From: a virus
DNA: 39,492 nucleotides
Strand: one strand, 5' to 3'
IMG/VR virus record: IMGVR_UViG_3300022200_006582
Location: 1 to 39,492 of that record
Below the pieces are notes generated by a model. That model had not been told where the DNA came from. It saw only the letters and a list, made by a program, of their open reading frames with translations, and ran no database searches. A program made the translations under genes and the position numbers. How positions within the stretch are numbered: the first letter of the stretch is position 1; every line of letters begins with the position of its first letter. Positions 1 to 8,205 of the stretch are shown here, piece by piece.

Positions 1-1031
1 CCTCTATGGTTCTTCTGAATGTAATTAATACCTCTCTTGATTGCATCTGCGATTGCTGCGCCTGCTTCGACTGCTGATGCAACAGTTTCAACTGCTCCGT
101 TCCAAACCGCAACAGGAAGTCCTAAAGTAGCGTCAAATGCCTTACCTTTACCATCTATCTTTAGTGAACGAATATTAACAACTAATTCCTTAGCTCTTGC
201 TGCCTTTTCTTTAAGTAATTCTATCTCTGATTTTCCTTTACCTTCTGCTTTAAGTTGCTTTTCTTTAAACTTAAACTTCTCTAAAGGTGTTTCAAGCTCA
301 CCAAATCCTTCTTCAGCAAATTCTTTCTCTCTTGCAATATCTTCAGGAGTAATACCTACTTCTTCTAATTTTTGTTTTTGTTGGTAAAGCTTATCAATAG
401 CTTTATTTTTTTCCTTAACTGATTCAACGCCTTTTTCAACAGCTTTTGGAGTTATATTTTTACCAGTTAAATCAAAGTACCTTTCTTCTAATGCTTGTTG
501 AATGTTTGACTTCTTCTTCTCCTTAAAACCTTTCTTACTTCCATAATCCAAAACAAAATCAATAAAGTCATTAGGCTCTACCCTCATTCCTATATTATTC
601 TGTAATTCTTCTGATTGACTATCTAATCCATCGCTTTTATTTGATGAATCAATATATCTTTGGCGTATTTCAGGCGTAAGCAAATTTGGGTCACTGTATT
701 CTCTCCAATCACTTTCGTTAATCTTGCCCTTGCTTCCTAAGTAATCACTTATTTGAGATTCCAAAAAGTCTGTTTCTTCTATTGTTGGCAAGTCATTAAA
801 CTTTGCAGCAATAACTTTTGGGTCTGTTTCCCTTGAAATATCGTATAATTCAGCTTCCTCTTCAGTATCAAATTCTGTCTTTTCAACCATTTCGGCTTTT
901 TTAACAAAATCACTATCATCAATAATATTATCCTTAACCATTTGGTCAAGAAGTCCATCATGCAAAATAGCTGCATACTCTTCAAAAGAGTATTTTTTAC
1001 CACCAAAAGTAATTATACAAGGACTTGCCAT
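1..1031 (-). CDS. Large virion or polyvalent-type protein, C-terminus cut by window edge
   Basis: An open frame starts with ATG at 1031 (MASPCIITFGGKKYSFEEYA) and runs off the left edge after about 343 codons. The first 100 residues are acidic. The middle (about residues 190-290) is Lys/Glu-rich and probably coiled coil. Near the break is an Ala-rich segment (LGLPVAVWNGAVETVASAVE) like those in very large polyvalent or internal virion proteins of Bacteroidota phages. It follows the ferritin-like gene by 6 bases, so it belongs to the end of the virion operon and may be injected with the DNA. No catalytic motif is visible in the part present. Function is unknown; that it is a real gene is well supported. 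Confidence 0.7.
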   Translation of the reverse strand, partial: MASPCIITFGGKKYSFEEYAAILHDGLLDQMVKDNIIDDSDFVKKAEMVEKTEFDTEEEAELYDISRETDPKVIAAKFNDLPTIEETDFLESQISDYLGSKGKINESDWREYSDPNLLTPEIRQRYIDSSNKSDGLDSQSEELQNNIGMRVEPNDFIDFVLDYGSKKGFKEKKKSNIQQALEERYFDLTGKNITPKAVEKGVESVKEKNKAIDKLYQQKQKLEEVGITPEDIAREKEFAEEGFGELETPLEKFKFKEKQLKAEGKGKSEIELLKEKAARAKELVVNIRSLKIDGKGKAFDATLGLPVAVWNGAVETVASAVEAGAAIADAIKRGINYIQKNHR

Positions 1032-1037
1032 AGAATA

Positions 1038-1538
1038 TTATGCGAAAAGCTTCTTCTCTAAAAGTAATAAGTTCATTTTATCTTTAGGATTTACTCCTTC
1101 AAGCATATTTAATTTGTCAGAATATTCGGCTACTGATTTTCGCTGAATTGTACGGTATTCCTGTAAAAAGTCAAACGTGCATAAATCACCTGTTTTAAAG
1201 ACTTTCATGCTCGTATCTTCATATTCTTCATACAGCTTGTATTCAATCACGTATGCCTTATCTAATGCAGCCACAAGGTCACTAAATTCAAGTTCAGGCA
1301 TTTCAATCTTAGGCAAATTAGGTGTTACGTTCCAATCAACAAGATATTTTTCAATTCCTTTTGCATGACCAAATTCATCTTCGCTTTCTTTAGCAAAAAA
1401 TTCAGCAGCAGTAAAGTAGCCAACACCTTGACACCAATTACTTATAGCACGATACAAATAAGCTGCATCAAATTCATCTTTTAGTCTTGGTAATAGCAAC
1501 TTTACTATTTCCTGTGGTAGTTTAATTGGTTTTTTCAT
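1038..1538 (-). CDS. Ferritin-like protein (FtnA-type four-helix bundle)
   Basis: 166 aa, close to the length of bacterial ferritin FtnA. By-eye alignment to E. coli FtnA keeps the ferroxidase ligands: Glu22 (DEFDAAYLY, for FtnA E17), Glu55 and His58 (ESEDEFGHA, for E50/H53), Glu99 (VIEYKLYEEY, for E94) and Gln132 (for Q127). The sixth, FtnA E130, is Ser135 here, so site B may be altered. The NWC near residue 35 and the TFDFLQEY segment (TFNFLQWY in FtnA) also match. Ferritins oxidise Fe(II) and store it as ferric mineral in a 24-mer shell. The gene lies between virion-type genes in the late operon, so the product could be a virion part, an iron scavenger in the infected cell, or a structural re-use of the fold. 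The family call is good; the role is inference. Confidence 0.82.
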   Translation of the reverse strand: MKKPIKLPQEIVKLLLPRLKDEFDAAYLYRAISNWCQGVGYFTAAEFFAKESEDEFGHAKGIEKYLVDWNVTPNLPKIEMPELEFSDLVAALDKAYVIEYKLYEEYEDTSMKVFKTGDLCTFDFLQEYRTIQRKSVAEYSDKLNMLEGVNPKDKMNLLLLEKKLFA

Positions 1539-1548
1539 TGTATTTTAA

Positions 1549-4500
1549 TTAAGGGCAGTTACCTTCTTTTTTAAGCAATCCTTTTGCTTCTAATTGCTTA
1601 CTAATATTAGACCAGTTATCATCAACATATTTTATTGATGGGTTTTGCTCCATAAATGTACGCCTTTTAGCAGATAAGGTACGTTTCTTTGCGCTTCCTT
1701 CCGTACCACTAATATCGTAGAATAAATTGACTGCTTTTTCAAATAGAACCTTAGTATTTACTTTGGCTTTTAATCTTGGTGCAGGTTTTGTTTTTGCAGG
1801 GGCAACTTCCGGCAATAGAGGAGTAATGAGCTTATCATACTTGTCATAGATTTCTTCTCTTTTTGCTTTATCTGTCGGGTCATCCATAGCAGCATACTCT
1901 GCTTGCTCTTTTGCTCTTAGTTGTTCTACTTTTTGCGCAGGAGTTTGTTGTGCTTCTTGGGTAGCGGCAGTTGCCTCTTTTTCACCCTTAGCCCATTGAT
2001 TAATTTGGTCATACTCGCCTCTAACAGAGTCTGGGGTAATACCGACATACGCCTTAACGACCTCCTTTAGTTTATTTACTCCAGCATTTGCCTTTGATAC
2101 CTTTTGGCCAGTAATGGCTTCTATGATAAACGCTCTTTTAGAAGCATTTGAATCTCCAGCTAGTCTAGAAATATCCCCATTAACTGAAGAAAGAATTTGC
2201 TTGACCTTACCTATCTTTACTTCTTCTTGCTTACCTTCTTGGGTAAGGCCTTCAGGTTTTGCTTCGGGTTTTCCTTGCTCCACTTCTTCGCCAACTGTGG
2301 CTTCTGGCTGAACAGGAACTTCGCCTGCTGTTTCGACTTGAATGGCATCTTCTTTAAGTTTAAGTTGTTCTACTTTTTCAATTTCTGGTTCAACACCTGC
2401 AACCTTTTCTGTGCTGGCAATTTGGCTAACATCTCCTTCAGTTGATTCAAGCTCTCTTGCCTGCTGAACTGCTTGTTCGATTTGACTGTCTGTTGCATTT
2501 TCTTCAAAGCTTTTAAGTGTGTATTGATATGCTATTTCTTGCGCTCTTTGCCCCCTGATTGTTCTTTTTTGCTGATTGTCAGTTTCTAAATTTATAGATA
2601 TAACATTACCTTCTTTATCATAATTAATAGCAGCCATAGGGTCGCTATAATTATTAAACAATTTATTACCATCAATATTTACTGAATTATCATCACCAAC
2701 TTGAATGTTTAATTCTGATTCTTCTTTTAAACCAAGCTCACTTATTTTTTTATTGCTTATTTCATCTATATTACCTAATTCTGTAACTCTATCATTAGAT
2801 TCAAAAACAACCATTCCATTTTCTTCTGTGTAAAGGCTTCCCTTTTCACCATCCATTGTAAAAATCTTTGGTTGATTTATAGCATCAGATACAGAGTAAT
2901 CTTTTACTCCTTCAGGTTCTGGAACTAAATTCTTTTCTCTTTCTTCAATTTCTTTTATCTTTTGCTCATAAGTAACTTGGTCACCTGTTTTCTTATACTC
3001 TTCTTCAGCAGCTTTACCCTCTGCTATTAATGATGCTTCTGTATCAAATGTTGGCTTGGATAACTTAAACTTAGCATCCAATTCAGCTTGCGCATCCTTT
3101 AAATCCTGTTCAAGTATAGCTTTTGTTGTTTCAGAAATAAATTCATTTTGCAGATATTCCTTAATATTTTCAATCTTATCAGCCAATTCAGCGACTTCTA
3201 ATTTTACTTCTTCAGGAAGATTTTTTATATCATTTCTGTTTTCATCAAGAGTATTATTTATTTCTTCGGTAATTGCTTCAAGCTTTACCTCTAATTGTTC
3301 TTTGACAGTATCAGGAATAGCTTCATTATCTAAGTCATTAACAATATCATCTCTTTGCTTACTTAGCTTTTCTACTTTGTCTTTAGATTTTCTATTTTTG
3401 TAAATATCAATACCTTTTCTGATTGCACTTGCTCCTAATCCTTGTGCGCCACCGACAATTCCTGCATCAGCAACCCCATCCATTATACCCCTATTCGGGT
3501 CTTCTCCTGTTGCTATTGCAATAAAGTTTTGAGATAAGGTTGTAGCCATCTCTTCAGCAGCGTTAGAAACAACATCTGTTACTGGCTGAACCTTCGATAG
3601 CACCTTTTTAATATAATTGTAAGCCAAATCCTTTATTGACTTAGCAGCTACATCTGCTCCTTGCTCGGCAATTACCTTTGTTGCTCCTTTTAAAATAGCA
3701 GTAGTACCAAATTTTCCTTCAAGAAGAATTTCTGACAATCCATTAAATGCTGCATTTACAGGCTTTAACCACTCTGGAATATTTTCATTTTCCAATAATG
3801 CTTGATTTTGCGCAGATGCAAATGGTAAAGCAGTAGCAATTTTACTTGAAATAGAACCTAACTTAGCTGCATTGGCAGCCCCACCACTTACAAACATGGC
3901 CGCAATAGAAGGAGCAGAACCTATAACATTATCATATATTTGAAGTCCTGCACCTGGAAAATCACCATTTGCTAATTGGTCAAATACGCCTTCATCGTAT
4001 TGTCTTTGACGAGATTGCCATTTTTCTTCTTGACCTTTGGTATAATCCCCTGCATATTCTAAGTACGCTAAAGGATTAAATGTTCCCTTAGATACATTTT
4101 CGTAGTTTGCTTGCAATCCGGGAATATCACCTAAATCGGCTACTAAATTTTGTGGAATAGCAAACACATTGTATATGTATCTTGGAATTTTATAAAAAGA
4201 AGAAACTGTTCCTTGTATTCCTGAAAGCAATGGTGCAATATTCTCATAACCTCCCTCAAATGCCATCGGCTCTTTGCCTGATTGCGCCCTTGCTTGGTCT
4301 GCCATTTCATCACCTTGATAGGTTCTGTATGCGTTCTCTGCATTTTCTATTTGCTTCTGTAATGCAGTTTTCTTTTCAGTAAACTTATCAGTTGTTAATT
4401 CCCTGAAATCAGTTCCTTTTGTTAAGCTTTCGCCCAATAATTGCCCCTCTGTCATTGCAGTTGGTTGCATTCTTGGAATCTCACCGTATTTTCTAAGACT

Positions 4501-4824
4501 TGGAACTTCAGGAAGAGTTTTTTGAATTTGTTTGGCTGCCTTCATAGCACCACCTACTCTGCCAAACTGTGTTGGTATATTTAATAAAGTAGTTTCAAAC
4601 CTTTTACCTATACGTTCTTTTTCTTTATAAAGTTTTTGAGCTGAAGGGGTTAATACACTTGGAACTTCAGTATCTACTTGGGGAAGGAAATTCTCTAAGC
4701 CAGCTGATGAACGCCTTGAAGTAGTTGGAGCAACGCTTTCGACAAGATTTTTTTTTTCCAATAAGTCTTGTGGCTTAGGCAATCCTTTACTTAATAAATC
4801 ACTTGGTTTTGGTAATTCAGCCAT
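1549..4824 (-). CDS. Very large internal virion (ejection-type) protein, 1091 aa
   Basis: It starts with a duplicated Pro-rich motif (LPKPSDLL then LPKPQDLL within the first 25 residues). Residues about 200-380 hold several hydrophobic, Ala/Gly-rich segments, for example NVIGSAPSIAAMFVSGG, that could insert in a membrane. A long charged, coiled-coil-prone section follows (about 470-640), then Glu/Gln/Pro-rich linkers and a conserved-looking C-terminal segment of about 70 residues ending GLLKKEGNCP. Size, composition and position with two other internal-type proteins fit a podovirus ejection protein or large polyvalent protein delivered into the cell. No lytic transglycosylase or peptidase motif was recognised. 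It overlaps the upstream gene by one base (TAATG), so the two are translationally coupled. Confidence 0.72.
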   Translation of the reverse strand: MAELPKPSDLLSKGLPKPQDLLEKKNLVESVAPTTSRRSSAGLENFLPQVDTEVPSVLTPSAQKLYKEKERIGKRFETTLLNIPTQFGRVGGAMKAAKQIQKTLPEVPSLRKYGEIPRMQPTAMTEGQLLGESLTKGTDFRELTTDKFTEKKTALQKQIENAENAYRTYQGDEMADQARAQSGKEPMAFEGGYENIAPLLSGIQGTVSSFYKIPRYIYNVFAIPQNLVADLGDIPGLQANYENVSKGTFNPLAYLEYAGDYTKGQEEKWQSRQRQYDEGVFDQLANGDFPGAGLQIYDNVIGSAPSIAAMFVSGGAANAAKLGSISSKIATALPFASAQNQALLENENIPEWLKPVNAAFNGLSEILLEGKFGTTAILKGATKVIAEQGADVAAKSIKDLAYNYIKKVLSKVQPVTDVVSNAAEEMATTLSQNFIAIATGEDPNRGIMDGVADAGIVGGAQGLGASAIRKGIDIYKNRKSKDKVEKLSKQRDDIVNDLDNEAIPDTVKEQLEVKLEAITEEINNTLDENRNDIKNLPEEVKLEVAELADKIENIKEYLQNEFISETTKAILEQDLKDAQAELDAKFKLSKPTFDTEASLIAEGKAAEEEYKKTGDQVTYEQKIKEIEEREKNLVPEPEGVKDYSVSDAINQPKIFTMDGEKGSLYTEENGMVVFESNDRVTELGNIDEISNKKISELGLKEESELNIQVGDDNSVNIDGNKLFNNYSDPMAAINYDKEGNVISINLETDNQQKRTIRGQRAQEIAYQYTLKSFEENATDSQIEQAVQQARELESTEGDVSQIASTEKVAGVEPEIEKVEQLKLKEDAIQVETAGEVPVQPEATVGEEVEQGKPEAKPEGLTQEGKQEEVKIGKVKQILSSVNGDISRLAGDSNASKRAFIIEAITGQKVSKANAGVNKLKEVVKAYVGITPDSVRGEYDQINQWAKGEKEATAATQEAQQTPAQKVEQLRAKEQAEYAAMDDPTDKAKREEIYDKYDKLITPLLPEVAPAKTKPAPRLKAKVNTKVLFEKAVNLFYDISGTEGSAKKRTLSAKRRTFMEQNPSIKYVDDNWSNISKQLEAKGLLKKEGNCP

Positions 4825-6281
4825 TATTTCACTTTTATAACCCCTTGTTTAACTCCTTCATTAATTTGTTCATCAGACCATCCTGCCGATTTCCATTCAG
4901 ATTTTGTAGCTGAAGGTATTGTAGACTTTATGGGTTCAACAGGTTTTTCAGATTTTGTATTTAATACTTCATTAAAACTCTTATCAACTGCTCTTAATAC
5001 AGGTAGATAATATTTTTTATCTGTTCTTATATCAACAGGCAAGTCCCTAAGATTAATTACATACTCTTCACCCTTTACTTTAATGGTAGCTTTTAACTCA
5101 ACACCGCCACCTTCTGTTTTGCCATATCCAATACCTGTTAAATTAACAGCATCTTCCGTATTTAAAGGTTCATTCTTGCCTTTATCAATATTAAATGCCT
5201 GTGTTAATTGTGGCATTTGGAAGGATGGAGGATTAACTGTTGAGTATGCAACAAAATCAGCAGTAACACCCTTCCCCTTTCTTACCTGATTCCCCTTTGC
5301 ATCCAATACAGGCTTTCCTGTTTTGGTACTTTTTTGGGGCAATCTTGTTCCTGTAAAAGTTTTTGGAGATACGTTTATGCTTTCGTTAATACCACCCTCT
5401 TCGCTTGATAATCTATTTTCTCTACGTATAGCCAAATTCTGCATTGTAAAATCTTTATCTGGCTGAAAAGTAGGTTTAGAAGATTCTTCTTTAATCCTTT
5501 GCTGAACTAATAATGGAATAGCTTGTGCCTTTAATTGCTCTTTTGGTAAATCAGCTAAATCTGGGAACATCTCACGAAGTCCTGCTTGAAACTTTCTATC
5601 TAAATCAAATAATGAAGCATAAGCAGTAGCTTGTTTTTTAGGGTCTATTGCTCTCTTATTGTAAACATAAACTCCCTGCTGATTACCCTGCATTGCTTTT
5701 TCCGTAATAGGGGCAGACCATTGAGAAGATTGAAGAAGATTCTTATCTAAAGCATCTAAATCTTTGGTTAGTTTGCTTAAATCAGGTCTTATCTGAAACT
5801 GATTCATATCCCTAATATAATTAGGGTCATCTTTAGCTAATGAACTTGATTTTACTATTCGTTCAATTACTGCTTCATCATATCTATCCCTTACGTTAGG
5901 GTCTAAAAGCATTTTCTTTCTATCCTGCTCATTTCTCAATTCATTCTTTGAATCATCCTTGTACATGAAAGTGGCAAGCTTTTCCTTTTCCGCTTCTTGC
6001 TTTAAAAGTGCTTTTTTAGTTGGATTTCTCTCGGCATCTGCTTCAATAGCTTTACTTCTCCATTTACCAAATTGGTCTACGAACCCTTGAACATCTGGTT
6101 GCCTTAATCCTTCAGGAGTAATTTTACCTAATTCATCTGCCAATTTTTTTGTTTCAGCTTCACGCCTTAACTGTTGCTGCTGCATCAATTTGGCATAGGC
6201 ATTTACAGGCGCACTTGTGTCGTAAACCTGTGCTGCACCACTACCTAAACCACGAGAAATATTTGCTCCTCCGTCAGACAT
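4824..6281 (-). CDS. Internal virion-type protein, 485 aa
   Basis: Hydrophilic protein. After a Gly/Ser-rich start it has a long alpha-helical, Gln/Lys/Glu-rich region (residues about 30-130, with QQQQLRREAETKKLADELGK) that looks coiled coil. A mixed region follows, then a C-terminus with KSEWKSAGWSDEQINEGVKQ, a short helical motif often found at the ends of phage internal proteins. No enzyme motif is seen. Single-base overlaps with the genes on both sides (6281 and 4824) make a coupled three-gene cassette, consistent with an ejection or internal core complex. Function is inferred from position and composition only. Confidence 0.68.
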   Translation of the reverse strand: MSDGGANISRGLGSGAAQVYDTSAPVNAYAKLMQQQQLRREAETKKLADELGKITPEGLRQPDVQGFVDQFGKWRSKAIEADAERNPTKKALLKQEAEKEKLATFMYKDDSKNELRNEQDRKKMLLDPNVRDRYDEAVIERIVKSSSLAKDDPNYIRDMNQFQIRPDLSKLTKDLDALDKNLLQSSQWSAPITEKAMQGNQQGVYVYNKRAIDPKKQATAYASLFDLDRKFQAGLREMFPDLADLPKEQLKAQAIPLLVQQRIKEESSKPTFQPDKDFTMQNLAIRRENRLSSEEGGINESINVSPKTFTGTRLPQKSTKTGKPVLDAKGNQVRKGKGVTADFVAYSTVNPPSFQMPQLTQAFNIDKGKNEPLNTEDAVNLTGIGYGKTEGGGVELKATIKVKGEEYVINLRDLPVDIRTDKKYYLPVLRAVDKSFNEVLNTKSEKPVEPIKSTIPSATKSEWKSAGWSDEQINEGVKQGVIKVK

Positions 6282-6895
6282 TATGAAATTCCGTTACTAT
6301 AATTATTATACTTATTATACTTATTATAACCACCAGTTCCATCGCCTTGTTGACCACCCATATAGGTCAATCCAACTCTTGACAAATCAGAAAAAGCACC
6401 CATAACATTTTGCCTTCCTGCACCTTTTAAAGCTTCTGCTGCTGCTGCTTGCTCTTGATATTTACCAAATTTATCCCAAGACTGTTTAGCTAATTGTTGC
6501 TGACCAATCTGTGACCTATAACCCATAGCTGCTCTTTGATTAGACATACGTGCATTTGCATCTGCAACATCTAATCCTAATGTAGCATCCATACCTGCTC
6601 TTGCAAGTCCTGCAACATTTCCACCTCTGCCCATTCTACCAATTTGTCTTAATCCAGTAGTTTGACCTCTTTGGATATTTTGCAAACCTTGTGTATATTG
6701 CTGTTGAGGAAGGCCAACCCTGCCCATGTTTTCAGCAATAGCTAAATTTTGCTGAAATGCTGGTGGAATCTCATAAGTAGGTCTTATATTTTTCTTAGCA
6801 AGTTTAGCTCCTTTAGCTCCTTGAAATATTCCTTGAATACCTTTCAAGGCTGCTGGGGCTGCTGAAATTAATGCTGCGGCTATTGCTGGTGCCAT
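6281..6895 (-). CDS. Small internal virion protein with hydrophobic N-terminus (gp14-like)
   Basis: 204 aa. Residues 1-30 are an Ala-rich hydrophobic stretch (MAPAIAAALISAAPAALKGI) that could insert in a membrane. The centre is Gln/Arg/Gly/Ala-rich and helical, and the C-terminus is a Gly/Asn/Tyr-rich tail (residues about 180-204, repeated YNKYN). This layout resembles the small ejection protein of T7-like phages (gp14), but no sequence match is claimed. It is first of three coupled internal-protein genes and has its own TATATTTG box just upstream (6912-6919). Confidence 0.65.
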   Translation of the reverse strand: MAPAIAAALISAAPAALKGIQGIFQGAKGAKLAKKNIRPTYEIPPAFQQNLAIAENMGRVGLPQQQYTQGLQNIQRGQTTGLRQIGRMGRGGNVAGLARAGMDATLGLDVADANARMSNQRAAMGYRSQIGQQQLAKQSWDKFGKYQEQAAAAEALKGAGRQNVMGAFSDLSRVGLTYMGGQQGDGTGGYNKYNKYNNYSNGIS

Positions 6896-6911
6896 AATTT
6901 TATCGTTTTAA

Positions 6912-6940
6912 CAAATATAACTTTAAATATTCTACTTTTT
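6912..6940 (-). promoter_or_regulatory. Putative Bacteroidota-type promoter for the internal-protein module
   Basis: The minus strand reads TATATTTG at 6919-6912, a perfect TAnnTTTG -7 box, 16 bases upstream of the ATG at 6895. An AAAAA tract lies at 6940-6936, about where a -33 element would be; its spacing is 2 bases shorter than in the four similar sites listed elsewhere. Confidence 0.45.
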
Positions 6941-7234
6941 AATTTGGTACTCTTCGTAAATACCTTCCAATTTCATTAAATTATGACAACCTTCAATATT
7001 TATCGCATAAAACTTCTTTTTAGAAATACCATAAAAAGCTTTTAGCTTATCTACATTACATATCAATGGTCTTTCATTATATACTTTGCACATATTGTCA
7101 TCACCAAGCATCTCACATCTACCTGATTTATCCCATTTATACGGAAAATTAAATTCAGGTCTTGTGTTTATTATATCTTTAGCATTGTCAATATGCCTAC
7201 AACAAGCTCCACATCCTGTGCATGGGAAACCCAT
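6932..7234 (-). CDS. YkgJ-family Cys-cluster (zinc/iron-chelating) protein
   Basis: 100 aa. The start FPCTGCGACCRH gives Cys5, Cys8, Cys11 and Cys12, the CxxCxxCC signature of the YkgJ/UPF0153 family. The second half of the signature follows: GRCEML, then CKVYNERPLIC, with a further Cys in IEGCHNL. Family members are thought to bind zinc or an iron-sulfur centre; their reaction is unknown. The start codon overlaps the stop zone of the 308-aa tail-associated gene, so it is co-transcribed with late genes. With a ferritin-like gene 5 kb downstream in the same operon, a shared link to metal is possible but unproven. Confidence 0.8.
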   Translation of the reverse strand: MGFPCTGCGACCRHIDNAKDIINTRPEFNFPYKWDKSGRCEMLGDDNMCKVYNERPLICNVDKLKAFYGISKKKFYAINIEGCHNLMKLEGIYEEYQIKK

Positions 7235-8160
7235 TAACGAACTCCGATAAACGATTTCTCTGAATGAACAGCAACAGAAAATAATCTCAATTTAGTAGAA
7301 GTGGTAGTTTGTAATTCCAATAACAAATAGTTGCCTTTCAGAACATCTCCATTTAGTATTTGACCTACACTATTCTTATCTCTTAAAAATGAAGCACTAT
7401 ACACGCCTTCTACGGAGCTTATTGTTACAGTTGTTGCACCATCAACCAATGTAGATTTAGTGAAGTCTGAAGCTATTAAATCGCTAATCTGACCCAAGCT
7501 TGTTTCTATTCCATCCTCCGTTGTAACCATCAACATATTACTTTGAACAGACATGCTTTCAAATGTACTTATAAACGCTGCTTGTTGATTAAATGGTAGA
7601 TTGACTATTGTATCATAAGAAACACCATAGAAGTTATTTCTGCTTGATGAATTATTCTGATGAAGATATAAATTACCTTTCTTATACGTATATAAATCTA
7701 TAAATAAACCAAATCCACAATCAGGATTGTAAGTATAGAAACTTGTCCATTTATTTGTTCTTTCACTATAAACAATATTATTTTGTTGTTTTTTAGTGGT
7801 AACAGTTGCAGTATTTCTAATATCAAATACTTCAATTACACAATCGGCATTAGAATAAAATGAAAATCTTGGACTTGAACCTATACAAAGTAATGTTTCA
7901 ACATAAAAACCTGCTGTTGTTCTTTGAATACCTGCTGTTGAACCCATAAAAGGTTGAACGTAACCATTTGATATACTGGTTATCTTATAAGTGAACTCAT
8001 ACGTTTGTCCTGCAACAATGGTATACCCATTTAAAAATATTCTACCTGCATTACATTTTTCATGGGTAGCAACAAGATTTGAGAAAGACCATCCAGTAGT
8101 AGGAGCTTGTGCTACTAAATCTACATTAAGCGGAGTATTTTCTAAAGTAACAAATCCCAT
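7234..8160 (-). CDS. Tail-associated or receptor-region structural protein, 308 aa
   Basis: Beta-rich, Thr/Ser/Asn-rich protein with no signal peptide or membrane segment. Residues about 30-120 resemble a carbohydrate-binding-like sandwich (repeated aromatic and Gly strands, YTIVAGQTYEFTYKI). Residues about 138-200 (TNKWTSFYTYNPDCGFGLFI, then a NNFYGVSYD segment) resemble a segment common in tail or adaptor proteins of Bacteroidota podoviruses, where WTSFYSY and FYG recur. The last 80 residues are again beta-rich. It lies between glycosyltransferase-type genes and the YkgJ-type gene. A tail-tip or fibre-adaptor role is likely from composition and context. Confidence 0.6.
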   Translation of the reverse strand: MGFVTLENTPLNVDLVAQAPTTGWSFSNLVATHEKCNAGRIFLNGYTIVAGQTYEFTYKITSISNGYVQPFMGSTAGIQRTTAGFYVETLLCIGSSPRFSFYSNADCVIEVFDIRNTATVTTKKQQNNIVYSERTNKWTSFYTYNPDCGFGLFIDLYTYKKGNLYLHQNNSSSRNNFYGVSYDTIVNLPFNQQAAFISTFESMSVQSNMLMVTTEDGIETSLGQISDLIASDFTKSTLVDGATTVTISSVEGVYSASFLRDKNSVGQILNGDVLKGNYLLLELQTTTSTKLRLFSVAVHSEKSFIGVR

Positions 8161-8180
8161 TCCTATTTAATTATAATAAA

Positions 8181-8188
8181 CAAAGATA
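8181..8188 (-). promoter_or_regulatory. Possible -7 box upstream of the 308-aa gene
   Basis: The minus strand reads TATCTTTG, a perfect TAnnTTTG match, 21 bases before the start at 8160. No TTTG or A-tract is found at the right -33 distance (the nearest TTTTT on the plus strand is at 8196-8200), so this is weak. Confidence 0.3.
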
Positions 8189-8205
8189 AACGATATTTTT
8201 CATAA

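Noticed and set aside
37-387. Plus-strand 116-codon frame, Ser/Phe-rich
   Set aside because: Antisense shadow of the truncated left-edge gene, which has coherent protein composition on the minus strand.
779-1006. Minus-strand 75-codon frame
   Set aside because: Alternative frame inside the left-edge gene; Leu/Lys-rich product without overlaps or start context.
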